The notes: a model not told the origin generated them from the letters alone. 64,000 nucleotides of DNA from Luteolibacter sp. SL250 (GCF_026625605.1 NZ_CP113054.1:2232001-2296000), one strand, 5' to 3'; numbered from the stretch's first letter, positions 1 to 8,663 are shown. Translations and numbers: made by a program.

Positions 1-219
1 ATAGCACGCGCCCTCCGCGTCCCAGCACATCTCGACCGGGTCACGGACCAGCGGCTCCGCGGCGGCCAGTCGCACGTTGTAGGCACCGTCGATCCGGATG
101 GAGGACAGGGTCTTTTCAGGAGTCCATGCTGTTTCCCGCGGCTGTGCCAAAAGCACACCGATGAACGGAGAGCAGGGCAGGGCGGAAAGGAGCAGAGGCC
201 AGGGGCGGAAAGATCGCAT
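1..219 (-). CDS. PVC-type membrane-bound dehydrogenase, N-terminal fragment
   Basis: Reading leftward from an ATG at 219, the frame stays open to the window edge (73 codons), so only the N-terminus is present. The product begins with a hydrophobic signal sequence (MRSFRPWPLLLSALPCSPF) and continues with YNVRLAAAEPLVRDPVEMCW followed by DAEGACY. That stretch matches the start of the beta-propeller of planctomycete/verrucomicrobial membrane-bound dehydrogenases, which typically read 'vrlaAaEPlv.dPv.i.wD..G'. Those proteins usually carry a glucose/sorbosone dehydrogenase-like propeller, HEAT repeats and a C-terminal haem-binding CxxCH, none of which can be seen here. It starts 11 bases after the ceramidase-like gene and is probably cotranscribed with it. 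The family call rests on a short segment. Confidence 0.7.
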   Translation of the reverse strand, partial: MRSFRPWPLLLSALPCSPFIGVLLAQPRETAWTPEKTLSSIRIDGAYNVRLAAAEPLVRDPVEMCWDAEGACY

Positions 220-230
220 GGAGGACAGGG

Positions 231-1784
231 TCATTTGGTTTCAGGTCCGACGTTGCCGTATTCCCACGCCTTCGAGAACGGGGCGGGGGCGGGGAATGCA
301 GGTACCGGGCCGGGCGTCATCTCACGGGTCAGGGAAATGCCCGCGTCCGCCATCTTCGTTCCCGCAGTGACTTCCAGGTTGCTGTAGGAGGTGAGGCGGG
401 TTTCATAGCCGCCGCCGTCCGGGCGGAAGGCCTCTTCCGTCGGCACGTAGCCGGTGCAGCCGTTCGCCAGTTCCACGGACCAGGTGAAGGGAAACTTGCT
501 CTCCTTCTTGATGCGCAGGCCGTTCTGCACGAAATATTCCGCCGGGTTGCTGACGAACACGGCCGGTCCCACCTGCAGCGCCTGCACCTCCACCTCCACC
601 GTGGGGGAGTGCTTCACCGCAGCATCCAGCATCACGGTTTCCTTGGCGAAGGTCCGCTGCGCCGGGCTGGCTTCTTTTTCCTTTTTCAGGATGGCCATCG
701 CGTCCGCCACCTTCTCAGGGGAGGGGATGCGGCGGCCGGACTGCCAGACTTTCTGCTTCGCATCCAGCGGGACGTCCGTCCCCTTCGCCATGGACAGCAC
801 CACCTTCAGCGCCTCCGCGCCCACGCGTCCGCCGACAAAGCGGGACATCTCCTCACCCCGCCGCTGCTGGGTGGGGGAAAGGTTGTCCACCTGCGTGATG
901 TCACCACTCGCACCCTGGAGGAAGACCACCGGAGTCTTCGAGGCGAGTCCGCCCTGCAGCACCTGCTCCAGATACTGCACCCAGTTCGCGGAGATGCCTC
1001 CCGGGTTCGTCGTGCAGTGGCAGGTGTAGTTCACCATCACGCCCAGCAGCTTGTCCTCCATGTCCCACGCGGCGACCACGCCGACCTCGGGGTCGATGGG
1101 GCCCGCATAGTCGATGATGTCGGGATTTCCGATGCCCGGGTGGCTCCAGCTCTGGCCGTTCTTCATGCGCAGGCGGCGGTTGAAGGCGACCTTGTCCTCA
1201 TGGCCCTTGCCGAAGCCCATCTTCGCCGGGACCTTCTCCTTGTCCGCCGCGACCACCGCCGCGATGATGGCGTCCTCCACGGTCTTCAGATACGCTGGGT
1301 CCGCGGCGGAGGATTGGTTGTAGGCCAGGTCCTTCACGAAATCATCCGCATGGTCGTATTCACCGGGCTGCACCATGCCGGTCGGCCCGGATGAGTGGGA
1401 GTGCGACGCGCCGATCATCACGTTCCCGCCGGGGATGCCGCAGGCTTTCTCGATGCCCTCGCGGCAGCGCTGCACCAGGTCGCGCGATACCATCAGCGCA
1501 TCCACGCCGACGAAGGCGACACGCTTCATCCCGTCATCGAAGACGGAAACGCGGACCTTGCACGGATCGTGGAGTTCCTTATGGAAGGCCTTTCCGTACC
1601 CACCGGGTTGCTCCATGCCCAGCGCGGGGGTGATGTCCCTTTCCGCGAACCCCGCCCGGACCGGTTGTTTCGCCGGAGCGGGTGCGTTCTGCGCGGGCAG
1701 CATCACGGAAAGAGCGGCTGCCGCCAGCATGGCAGGTCCGCCGAGCGTGAGTATCCTGAAACGGGATCCGGATGGTTTTTTCAT
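231..1784 (-). CDS. Neutral/alkaline ceramidase N-terminal domain protein
   Basis: A 517-residue secreted protein with signal peptide MKKPSGSRFRILTLGGPAML and an Ala-rich hydrophobic core. The mature protein opens with VRAGFAERDITPALGMEQPG, the usual beginning of the neutral/alkaline non-lysosomal ceramidase N-terminal domain. It then shows the metal-site segment GASHSHSSGPTG (family HxHxxP-like) and NYTCHCTTNPGG near the second metal ligand. True ceramidases are about 650-750 residues with an extra C-terminal Ig-like domain; this protein ends earlier. In PVC bacteria such proteins are abundant and their substrate is usually unknown, so hydrolysis of an amide lipid is only a family-based suggestion. 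A perfect hairpin lies directly against the start codon, and the dehydrogenase fragment follows 11 bases downstream. Confidence 0.85.
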   Translation of the reverse strand: MKKPSGSRFRILTLGGPAMLAAAALSVMLPAQNAPAPAKQPVRAGFAERDITPALGMEQPGGYGKAFHKELHDPCKVRVSVFDDGMKRVAFVGVDALMVSRDLVQRCREGIEKACGIPGGNVMIGASHSHSSGPTGMVQPGEYDHADDFVKDLAYNQSSAADPAYLKTVEDAIIAAVVAADKEKVPAKMGFGKGHEDKVAFNRRLRMKNGQSWSHPGIGNPDIIDYAGPIDPEVGVVAAWDMEDKLLGVMVNYTCHCTTNPGGISANWVQYLEQVLQGGLASKTPVVFLQGASGDITQVDNLSPTQQRRGEEMSRFVGGRVGAEALKVVLSMAKGTDVPLDAKQKVWQSGRRIPSPEKVADAMAILKKEKEASPAQRTFAKETVMLDAAVKHSPTVEVEVQALQVGPAVFVSNPAEYFVQNGLRIKKESKFPFTWSVELANGCTGYVPTEEAFRPDGGGYETRLTSYSNLEVTAGTKMADAGISLTREMTPGPVPAFPAPAPFSKAWEYGNVGPETK

Positions 1785-1799
1785 CGTATCAGGGATACG
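1785..1799 (-). promoter_or_regulatory. Perfect hairpin abutting the ceramidase-like start codon
   Basis: CGTATC-AGG-GATACG is a perfect 6-bp inverted repeat with a 3-base loop, placed immediately 5' of the ATG at 1784. No Shine-Dalgarno sequence is visible in the same stretch. It could be a small operator or an mRNA hairpin covering the ribosome-binding region. The function is inferred from position only. Confidence 0.35.
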
Positions 1800-1873
1800 A
1801 CACCATCCTTGGAACGCTTGTGTTCTTTTCGTTCAAATTCCGCCGTTTTCCATGGCGCAACACTTGTGGAATC

Positions 1874-2641
1874 TCAAGGCTGCGCCGCACCCTTCAGCCC
1901 GAGCTTGTCGAACACGGGCACCAGCACGGTGAGCCACTTCTGATAGCCTGCCGGGGAGATGTGGACGAGATCCTTCGCGAAATACTCCGGCACCGGCTTT
2001 CCGTCCGCGGTGGCGAGGGGGGTGAAGAGATCTACCAGCGTCACGTTTTTCCGGCCTTCCGCCAGCTTGGCGATGCGGGTGTTCAGGTCCGCGCGGGCAC
2101 CCGGCTTGTGGGGGGCTTCCGGACTCGCGCTCGGTGGACCCTGGGCGAGGATGACCGGGAGGTCCGGATCATGGGCCTGCACCATGTCCAGCATGATGGC
2201 CATGTTTTCCGCGGCGTATTTGGGATCACCGTGGGCACTCAGATCATTTCCGCCGACCAGCAGCATGACCGCGCGTGGCTGCAGATCCAGGACGTCCTCC
2301 TTGAAGCGGAACAGCACGCCCCGGCTGGTGTCGCCACCGACACCACGGTTCGCGATCTTCAGCCCCGGGAATGCGGCTGCCAGAACATCCGGCTTCCATC
2401 CGGCGGTGAGGGAATCACCGACCAGCACGACGGCGCCCTTGGCCTTCTCACGCTGGGTCCAGAAATACTTCCGGTTGTCCACCATCCAACCGAACGAGCG
2501 GATCGGGCCTTTGCCCGGCCAGGCGGCTTCGTTCTTCGCGTCAGGGTAGGGTGTCGGCCCATTCACCTGCGCGTGCGTGACGCCAGGCAGCGAGGAGGCG
2601 ATGCAGACTGCGGTGAGCAGGATCGGGCGGAGGGATTTCAT
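1874..2641 (-). CDS. Secreted SGNH/GDSL-family esterase
   Basis: A 255-residue protein when started at MKSLRPILL (2641), which gives a clean signal peptide ending near THAQ. A longer frame to 2677 exists but would place residues in front of the signal. All four SGNH blocks are visible: VVLVGDSLTAGW (Ser nucleophile), NRGVGGDTSRG (Gly), LLVGGNDLSAHG (Asn) and DLVHISPAGY (Asp-His pair). The spacing and length fit the PAF-acetylhydrolase/lysophospholipase L1-like branch, often carbohydrate or lipid O-deacylases. It lies on the same strand as the PEP-CTERM gene upstream (37-base gap) and the ceramidase-like gene downstream (89-base gap). Confidence 0.88.
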   Translation of the reverse strand: MKSLRPILLTAVCIASSLPGVTHAQVNGPTPYPDAKNEAAWPGKGPIRSFGWMVDNRKYFWTQREKAKGAVVLVGDSLTAGWKPDVLAAAFPGLKIANRGVGGDTSRGVLFRFKEDVLDLQPRAVMLLVGGNDLSAHGDPKYAAENMAIMLDMVQAHDPDLPVILAQGPPSASPEAPHKPGARADLNTRIAKLAEGRKNVTLVDLFTPLATADGKPVPEYFAKDLVHISPAGYQKWLTVLVPVFDKLGLKGAAQP

Positions 2642-2678
2642 GGAGTTTTGGAAGAATGGGTTTTGCGGCTCCGGCATT

Positions 2679-3626
2679 TCATGCCATGCGCCGCCGGCGG
2701 AGGAAAGGGATCATTCCGGCCCCGCTGCCGAGCAAAACAGCGGAAGGCTCCGGCACAACATGGACATCAGCCAGGGCGGTGCCGAAGCGGATCTCATCCA
2801 CGACCGCGATCATAGATGAACCATTGTTGTCGGGAGCGTCGGCACGGAACATGAGATGGCCGGTCGGGTCGAATGCGGACGTGCCGGATGTCGAGGTGTC
2901 GTTCACGCGGACGCTGTAGTTGTTGTCGAGGCCAGCTTCCGTCGCACCGGTGGAGAGCCAGTTCTCATACTGCGCCAGGGTGAGTGCCCACGTCGTGGCG
3001 ACTCCGTTGGTCCCTCCGCCGAGGGTGGCCCCGACATTGGTGAAACGGGAGATGAAGAGATAGGTCGTGCCGGTAGCGAACGCGAAGTTCCCGGAAACCG
3101 TGCTGGAGTTGTCATATCCGGCGGCGAGTTTCCGGTCGGTGGCGAGTGTGTTGGAAGCCACGCCTGCCTTCAGGTTGCTGGTGGTCCCTTCCGCGGTCGT
3201 GGCAACACCGGCAAGCATCGATCCGCCATTGGCGAGTCCGATGGTGGTGTAGTTCGCAAGGTAGCTTCCCCACACCGTTCCTGTCGCCGTTGCGGACAGG
3301 CTGACAGTTGCCGTTGTCACTACATTGGTGCCGCTGCCGTAGGTCGCGCCCAACCGCAGGGAGCCACCGCTGCTGGTGGCGAAATTCGGCCCGAAGGACA
3401 GGCCCGCCGTCTGGTAGGTGCTGGATGGGCTGCCCGGGCCGGTGTTCGTCACCGTCCAGTTCCCCTGGATGCCGCTGCCGGTCGCCTGCGTGCCATGGAT
3501 CGAGGTGTTGTTGGCGATGTTGTAGTCGAAGCCTTCGTAAAGGATCACACCGGCCTGGAGCGGTGCCACGCCCAAGCCTGCGATCACTGACATACACCAT
3601 AACGGACCGAAGGGCAGGAGTTTCAT
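2679..3626 (-). CDS. PEP-CTERM sorting-domain protein
   Basis: A 315-residue secreted protein. The start at MKLLPFGPLW (3626) gives a signal peptide; the frame is open further upstream, but those residues would precede it. The body is rich in Gly, Thr, Ser and Ala with alternating beta-strand character, beginning VILYEGFDYNIANNT, a common opening of verrucomicrobial concanavalin-like or beta-sandwich surface proteins. The C-terminus is a typical exosortase signal: VPEPSAVLLG, a hydrophobic stretch, then FLRRRRMA. Such proteins are exported, anchored and processed by EpsH/exosortase, which is not encoded in this window. A palindrome 50 bases upstream is shared with the neighbouring LacI/GH16 region. 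Confidence 0.85.
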   Translation of the reverse strand: MKLLPFGPLWCMSVIAGLGVAPLQAGVILYEGFDYNIANNTSIHGTQATGSGIQGNWTVTNTGPGSPSSTYQTAGLSFGPNFATSSGGSLRLGATYGSGTNVVTTATVSLSATATGTVWGSYLANYTTIGLANGGSMLAGVATTAEGTTSNLKAGVASNTLATDRKLAAGYDNSSTVSGNFAFATGTTYLFISRFTNVGATLGGGTNGVATTWALTLAQYENWLSTGATEAGLDNNYSVRVNDTSTSGTSAFDPTGHLMFRADAPDNNGSSMIAVVDEIRFGTALADVHVVPEPSAVLLGSGAGMIPFLRRRRMA

Positions 3627-3675
3627 CGGGGCGGAATATTTTTGGAATGGTGCTGTCCGCCAAGTCATTCGTCGG

Positions 3676-3686
3676 TTAACAGTTAA
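3676..3686. promoter_or_regulatory. TTAACAGTTAA palindrome, candidate LacI-family operator (left copy)
   Basis: TTAACAGTTAA is a perfect palindrome around a central base, embedded in GGTTAACAGTTAATCC. It lies 50 bases before the PEP-CTERM gene (minus strand) and 80 bases before the LacI-family gene (plus strand). A 9/11 match in opposite orientation (TTAACTGTTCA) occurs at 4871-4881 before the GH16 gene. Two copies flanking a regulator gene suggest its binding site; this is an inference. Confidence 0.45.
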
Positions 3687-3765
3687 TCCTTGTGAATGCT
3701 TCCCTTGGTACCTGTCTGGTCCGGAAGCTTGCCCGATCATCCCGAACCGCTAGTTCTGATTTTCA

Positions 3766-4845
3766 ATGCCGTCCACGATCCGTGAAATCGCCAGCCACAC
3801 GGCCCTGAGCATCGCGACCGTTTCGCTTGCCCTGCGGGGTGTCGGGAGGATTTCGGAGGCGACCCGGAGGAAAGTCCGCGAGGCGGCGGAGGCGCTGGAC
3901 TACCAAGCGCAACCGATGCTTTCGAAGGCGTTGTCGCTCGCACGTCAGCCGAAGGAGCACCGTTACAAGGAAACGCTGGCCTTCCTCACCGAGTTCTCGC
4001 TGGACGATCCCACGCTCGATCCTTTCCCGGTCTATCAGGAGCGGCTGTGGACCGGTGCCTGCGAGCGGGCGCGGAGCATGGGCTACAAGCTGGAATCCTT
4101 CACCCTTTCCGGAAAGCCCTCGGAGCACCGTCAGCTCGGCCGGGTCATGCACGCGCGTGGCATCCGCGGGCTGATTGTCATCCCGCGGCTGATGTCCGGC
4201 CAACCGCGGCTGATGTTCGACTGGAAGAACTTCGCGGCGGTCGAGATCGGGCGCACGCTCTGGCACCCGCGCAACCTCCACCACGTCGAGACGTCCGACT
4301 ACAACAAGATGATCGAGGCACTGCACCTGCTGAAGAAAGCGGGCTACCGGCGCATCGGTATGGCGATCGAACCGACACAGAACAAGCACCAGCGCGGCAC
4401 CTACTACGCCGCCTACCTGTTGGGCCAGCTCCGGCAGAAGCCCGCGCAGCGGCTGCCCATCGCCTCCTCCACCGGCGCATGGAACGGGAAAACCTTCGCC
4501 TCATGGGTCAGGAAATACCGCCCGGATGTGTTGATCGTCCACGACGAAAGGGAGATCACCGGCTGGCTGGAGGAGATGAACCTTTCCGTTCCCAGGGATA
4601 TCTCCCTGTTCTGCGTGAACGCCCAGCGCGACGGGTTGTCCGGTCTGAGGCGGGACTACCACGGCATCGGGCGGAACGCGGTGGAGATGGTTTCATTGCT
4701 GCTGGAAAGCGGGGATCTGGGCATCCGGGACAACCCGCGCTGCTGGCAGGTCGATGAGTTCTGGCAGAAGGGGGAGACCCTCGGCAAACCCATCGACGGT
4801 TTCCTTTCGCCCGAGGGATATCTCCTCCAGCAGCACGCGCCGTGA
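3766..4845 (+). CDS. LacI-family transcriptional regulator
   Basis: A 359-residue protein with an N-terminal LacI helix-turn-helix: TIREIASHTALSIATVSLAL followed by RISEATRRKV and the hinge-like EAAEALDYQ. A periplasmic-binding-protein-like effector domain follows (roughly residues 65-350), with core strands such as GLIVIPRL, GYRRIGMAIEP and PDVLIVHD. It sits between a PEP-CTERM gene (divergent) and a GH16 glycanase (same strand, 123 bases downstream). A TTAACTGTTAA-like motif occurs on both sides, so it probably controls the glycanase and/or PEP-CTERM gene and itself in response to a sugar. The effector cannot be read from the sequence. Confidence 0.92.
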   Translation: MPSTIREIASHTALSIATVSLALRGVGRISEATRRKVREAAEALDYQAQPMLSKALSLARQPKEHRYKETLAFLTEFSLDDPTLDPFPVYQERLWTGACERARSMGYKLESFTLSGKPSEHRQLGRVMHARGIRGLIVIPRLMSGQPRLMFDWKNFAAVEIGRTLWHPRNLHHVETSDYNKMIEALHLLKKAGYRRIGMAIEPTQNKHQRGTYYAAYLLGQLRQKPAQRLPIASSTGAWNGKTFASWVRKYRPDVLIVHDEREITGWLEEMNLSVPRDISLFCVNAQRDGLSGLRRDYHGIGRNAVEMVSLLLESGDLGIRDNPRCWQVDEFWQKGETLGKPIDGFLSPEGYLLQQHAP

Positions 4846-4870
4846 TATATGTCATCCGGCTGTGCTTGGC

Positions 4871-4881
4871 TTAACTGTTCA
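4871..4881. promoter_or_regulatory. TTAACTGTTCA, candidate LacI-family operator (right copy)
   Basis: Matches the reverse complement of the perfect palindrome at 3676-3686 at 9 of 11 positions. It lies about 90 bases before the GH16 start, between the LacI-family gene and the glycanase, which is where an operator for the glycanase promoter would be expected. Confidence 0.4.
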
Positions 4882-4968
4882 GCAAAAAACCTCACAATTT
4901 GATCCCGCGTCCGGCTACCGCTGGCATACACCTCTGCGCCTGTCCATCCATCCCATTTCCCCAACCCC

Positions 4969-6459
4969 ATGATCCGCCCCATCACCACCCGACTGCTGGT
5001 TGCCACGCTCTCCGCGTGGGCGGGCCTGGCCTTCACCTCCACCGCACAGGACGCCGCCGTCAGGAAGCCGCCGCAGACCGGGAGCCTCTTCGAATTCCAG
5101 GGAACACTCAACCTGGAAGGGTTGAGTTCCGCGCACGGCGCGACCTTCGGCATCGGCCATCCGGAAGGCGGCGGCCGCCCGGCGATCAAGGTCGATTTCC
5201 CCGCGGCGAAAGGCTACCCCGGCATCTACTTCCCTGTCCCCGGTGGCGGGTGGGATCTCTCCGACTACGGCGGTGTCCAGGTCAGTGTCAGCAACCCCGG
5301 CAAGGAAACCGCTACCGTCTATCTCCGGCTGGACAACAAGTCGTCCGAGCCGAATCCATGGAACAACGAGCTCGTCCGGGTGGGGCCCGGTGAGACGAAG
5401 ACCCTCAAGACCACCTTTGGCAAGACCTTCGGCGGCAGCGGCTACGCCCTCGACAAGTCGAGGGTTAGCTCGATTCACCTCTATGTCGATCCGCCAAAGG
5501 CAGCCTACTCCGTTCTCCTGAATGACCTGAAGGCGTTCAAGGGCGGACCGCCCGCACCCGCCGAGCCGAAGGTGGCTCCCGGCGCCACCAAGCCCTACAT
5601 CACCAAGACCGAATCCCCCGCGGACCACAGCCGCCCCTACGGCCAGAATCTCGTCCTGGTGAAGGACTGGACCTTCGGCAAGAACCGCGCCGACGCAACC
5701 ATCAAAAACCGCGCCGATCTGGACCGGGAGTTTTACTACCGCTACATCTATGACAAGGGCCGCCTCGACACCCTGGCGACCTACTGGAGCGTTCATCGCG
5801 ACTATCCGGACGACAGCCCGAAGAACCTCCACGTCTTCGGCGACAAGACCCTCACCCTGAAAGGCAGGATCCCGGACGGCGGCGGACTCCGCAAGGGCGG
5901 CATCGAGTCCGGCATGCTGCGCGGCAAAGTCGAAATCACCCCCGGCATGTATATCGAGATGCGGGCGAAGCTGACCAAGGGCATCGGAGCGTGGCCCTCG
6001 TTCTGGCTGAACCCCGGCGTGCAGTATCCGGACGGAACCTTCTCCAAGCTCGGCTGGCCGCCGGAGATCGACATCTTCGAGTTCTTCAACTGGCAGGGGC
6101 GGGAGAAAACCCGCGAGCTGGCGGTGAACATCCAGGTCAACAACCAGCCGGACAAATTCGGCAATCCTTACACCATCTTCAGCGCCCTCAACAAGGACAA
6201 CGAGTACGTTCCCGGAATGGACTTCTCCGAGGATTTCCACGTCTTCGCCCTCGACTGGCACAAGGACCGCCCGATCTGGATTCTCGACGGACACCCGATC
6301 AAGCAGGTCTATTACGAATGGAACACTGTGCCCGCGCACGTGCTCATCACAAACCAGATCGGCATCGAGTTTGCGAAGGACGCGATGAAGAAGATGACCA
6401 CGGACGAGTCGAACTGGGACTATGAGATCGACTACATCCGCATCTGGGAGCGGAAATAA
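4969..6459 (+). CDS. Glycoside hydrolase family 16 protein with N-terminal accessory domain
   Basis: A 496-residue secreted protein. The signal peptide runs MIRPITTRLLVATLSAWAG to about STAQ. Residues about 35-180 form a beta-sandwich-like accessory module (YPGIYFPVPGGGWDLSDYGG, VRVGPGETKTLKTTFGKTF) resembling carbohydrate-binding domains of agarase-type enzymes. After a Pro/Ala linker the C-terminal half is a GH16 domain. The catalytic signature PPEIDIFEFF supplies E366 (nucleophile), D368 and E371 (acid/base), with DFHVFALDWHKD and WDYEIDYIRIW typical of the family end. GH16 enzymes are endo-acting on beta-1,3/1,4-glucans or galactans such as agar, carrageenan or laminarin. The exact polymer is unknown; the accessory domain mildly favours a marine-type galactan. 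Confidence 0.9.
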   Translation: MIRPITTRLLVATLSAWAGLAFTSTAQDAAVRKPPQTGSLFEFQGTLNLEGLSSAHGATFGIGHPEGGGRPAIKVDFPAAKGYPGIYFPVPGGGWDLSDYGGVQVSVSNPGKETATVYLRLDNKSSEPNPWNNELVRVGPGETKTLKTTFGKTFGGSGYALDKSRVSSIHLYVDPPKAAYSVLLNDLKAFKGGPPAPAEPKVAPGATKPYITKTESPADHSRPYGQNLVLVKDWTFGKNRADATIKNRADLDREFYYRYIYDKGRLDTLATYWSVHRDYPDDSPKNLHVFGDKTLTLKGRIPDGGGLRKGGIESGMLRGKVEITPGMYIEMRAKLTKGIGAWPSFWLNPGVQYPDGTFSKLGWPPEIDIFEFFNWQGREKTRELAVNIQVNNQPDKFGNPYTIFSALNKDNEYVPGMDFSEDFHVFALDWHKDRPIWILDGHPIKQVYYEWNTVPAHVLITNQIGIEFAKDAMKKMTTDESNWDYEIDYIRIWERK

Positions 6460-6561
6460 GGCCGGGCCTCCGTGAGGGCGGAGGAAAGCGGCATTTCTTG
6501 TTACGATTCTGTTGGTCAGCATCTCTTGGATGCGGAGGAAGGCGGCCCTTTCCTCCACGCC

Positions 6562-7815
6562 ATGCGCCTCCGTTCAACTTCGCTTTTTCTCTCCGCTGGA
6601 CTCGGCTTCGTACTCGCCCTTTCGTCCGCCGACGGGGCGATCGTCGCAGGCAACCTGACCATCACGCAGAATGACATCGGCAACAGCGCGGCCGGTGTTT
6701 CAGGGGCCTTCGGGTACGCGCAGGGCGGCATTACCTATGCGGGCGGGAACCGCGGTGACTATGCCATCCGTTTCGGCGGTACCAGTGCGGCGGCGGAGCT
6801 GTCCGGCGGGATCATGATCGTCTCCATCGCGGAGAACGGCCGCAGCAATGAAGGACCGATGATTCCTGGTGCCACTCCGGAGGATGACCTCCCCGCCATT
6901 GGGCCGGGCCGCGGCTATGCCACCGCATCCATCCAGCCCAGCGGCGGCGGCTATGCCTCCGCGACCTTCATCGGACCCACCGCCATCAGCAGCGGCGCGA
7001 AGGCCGGGGATGAGTGGAACGTCAACCAGGCGGTTGGCTACTTCAAATACACCGAATTCATCGGCGGCTGGCTCAACAACGCGGGCAACAACGATCCCAT
7101 CACCAGTTTCCGCAGTTCTTACTCGGGCCTCACCGCAGGCAGTGGAGCGACCAATACGGGCGGCTGGACAGTCTATGACGGCACCGCCAACGCGGGCGTC
7201 TATAATGTGAACCTCACCGGCTTCAACGCACCAGGCAGCGGGCTGCCCGCCACCAGCCAGAACGGGATCCTCCTGGTGGTCGGTGGAAAGAACGAGGCGA
7301 ACCATGCCTCCAGCCGCGCCAATGAGGACGGCACCTTCAATATCATTGTCCGCAGCAGTGACTCCGGAAACACGGAGAACGATCCCGCCGCATTCGTCTA
7401 TATCCCAACCGGCCAGGAAGGCGTGGTCGCCATGGGCCGTGTCGATGGTGCGGCGAATGTCACCGCAGGATCCGGCATCGCCACCGTGACCAAGGGCACC
7501 ACCGGCAAGTGGCTGATCTCCACCACTGGCTACGATCCGACCAACAGTGTCCTCCTCATCAGCGCGGAAGGGGATGTCGGCACCAACAACGGGGACAACA
7601 TCTACAGCTACGCCTATGATCCGGAGACCCAGCGTTGGGTCGTCGAAGGGCGTGATCTCCAGACCCTGACGGCGGATCCCACGCTCCAGAATATTGGCAC
7701 GGAACCGGCGTTCAGCTTCGCCCTCATTTCGAACCAAGTCCCGGAGCCATCCACCGCGCTGCTTGGTGCGCTGGCCGGTCTCGGCCTGTTGGTACGCCGC
7801 CGCAGGCAGGGATGA
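6562..7815 (+). CDS. PEP-CTERM sorting-domain protein
   Basis: A 417-residue secreted protein started at MRLRSTSLFLSAGLGF (6562), which gives a signal peptide cut near DGA. A longer open frame begins at 6472 but has no secretory logic. The body is low-complexity beta-rich (Gly, Ala, Asn, Thr) with no domain I can name. It ends VPEPSTALLGALAGLGLLVR then RRRQG, a complete PEP-CTERM signal: the motif, a transmembrane stretch and a basic tail. It is expected to be exported and processed by an exosortase encoded elsewhere. It follows the GH16 gene by about 100 bases on the same strand and could share its regulation. Confidence 0.85.
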   Translation: MRLRSTSLFLSAGLGFVLALSSADGAIVAGNLTITQNDIGNSAAGVSGAFGYAQGGITYAGGNRGDYAIRFGGTSAAAELSGGIMIVSIAENGRSNEGPMIPGATPEDDLPAIGPGRGYATASIQPSGGGYASATFIGPTAISSGAKAGDEWNVNQAVGYFKYTEFIGGWLNNAGNNDPITSFRSSYSGLTAGSGATNTGGWTVYDGTANAGVYNVNLTGFNAPGSGLPATSQNGILLVVGGKNEANHASSRANEDGTFNIIVRSSDSGNTENDPAAFVYIPTGQEGVVAMGRVDGAANVTAGSGIATVTKGTTGKWLISTTGYDPTNSVLLISAEGDVGTNNGDNIYSYAYDPETQRWVVEGRDLQTLTADPTLQNIGTEPAFSFALISNQVPEPSTALLGALAGLGLLVRRRRQG

Positions 7816-7824
7816 CGGCAGTCA

Positions 7825-8547
7825 TCAGGGCAGTTTCCACTCCGCGCGTCGCACGTCGTATTCCGCCTTCGGCAACAGGACATAGACAGGCCTGCGTGCC
7901 GGATCGACACCGGCGATGAGTCTGCGGAGGTGGCCTTCCTGCATGGTGGTGCATCCGGCGGTGGCGCGTGAACCTTCCCCGCGCCAGATGTGGAAGAAGA
8001 TGGAGGAACCACCGTTCGGCACCACGCGCGGCGGCGCGTTGTGGGAGATGAAGAGCTTCAGCGACTGCGGGTAGTCATTCTGTTTCATCTGCTGCTTCTT
8101 TTCCCAGGGTGTGGAAGGCTCCCGGTCGAGCAGGATGTTCCGGTTGTAGGACGGGGATTGCGGATCCTCCACCCACAGGTCGCGGCTGGTGATCTGGCGG
8201 TAGGGGAGTTTCGCGTTCTTCTGGATCGACTTATCGTAGCCCCAGGCCCCTCCCAGGTCGTAGACTCCGGCGGGTGAGCGCATGTCACCTTCCTTTTTCA
8301 GGGTGGCCTCCTTCGGGTTCGGGTGCAGCCCCAGACCCCACGCCAAGCCGTTTTTCCCCAGTCTGCCCGTCCACGGCGCGCCTGTGGCGGCCCATTTTCC
8401 CTTCCGCTTCTCATAGACGGTCAGGGTCACGTTCGAGCTGTTCCAGCCCTCCGCGATGCCGACGATGCACTGGCTGCTGTTGGCGGGAAGTTCGAAGGCG
8501 GAGACCAACGGGGCAAGGAGGGCGGAGATGAGGGCAATGAGGCGCAT
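7825..8547 (-). CDS. L,D-transpeptidase (YkuD-like) catalytic domain protein
   Basis: A 240-residue secreted protein started at MRLIALISALLAPLVS (8547), with a signal peptide cut after VSA. The C-terminal half carries the YkuD-like pattern: LFISHNAPPRVVPNGGS, SIFFHIWRG and RATAGCTTM, giving a His before the catalytic Cys in (S/T)xGC. The N-terminal half (IVGIAEGWNSSNVTLTVYEK, SPAGVYDLGGAWGY) matches the strand-rich lead-in of these enzymes, in which GMRTPxGxF-like segments bind substrate. L,D-transpeptidases form 3-3 cross-links or attach proteins to peptidoglycan; members of this branch may instead be hydrolases. It converges with the PEP-CTERM gene, leaving only 9 bases between the stops. 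Confidence 0.8.
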   Translation of the reverse strand: MRLIALISALLAPLVSAFELPANSSQCIVGIAEGWNSSNVTLTVYEKRKGKWAATGAPWTGRLGKNGLAWGLGLHPNPKEATLKKEGDMRSPAGVYDLGGAWGYDKSIQKNAKLPYRQITSRDLWVEDPQSPSYNRNILLDREPSTPWEKKQQMKQNDYPQSLKLFISHNAPPRVVPNGGSSIFFHIWRGEGSRATAGCTTMQEGHLRRLIAGVDPARRPVYVLLPKAEYDVRRAEWKLP

Positions 8548-8663
8548 CAGGACAGGAGCGTTGGTGTGGTGATGAAGTTTATCCGACCGGGGCAGGATGA
8601 CCACTGATCGCACGGATCCGCCGATTTGAAAGAAGATGATTCGTTCATCTCCGGCGGTGGCGG

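Noticed and set aside
1772..2815. A 347-codon plus-strand open frame over the SGNH gene
   Set aside because: The minus strand encodes a complete SGNH hydrolase with signal peptide; the plus frame has Arg/Gly/His-rich shadow composition.
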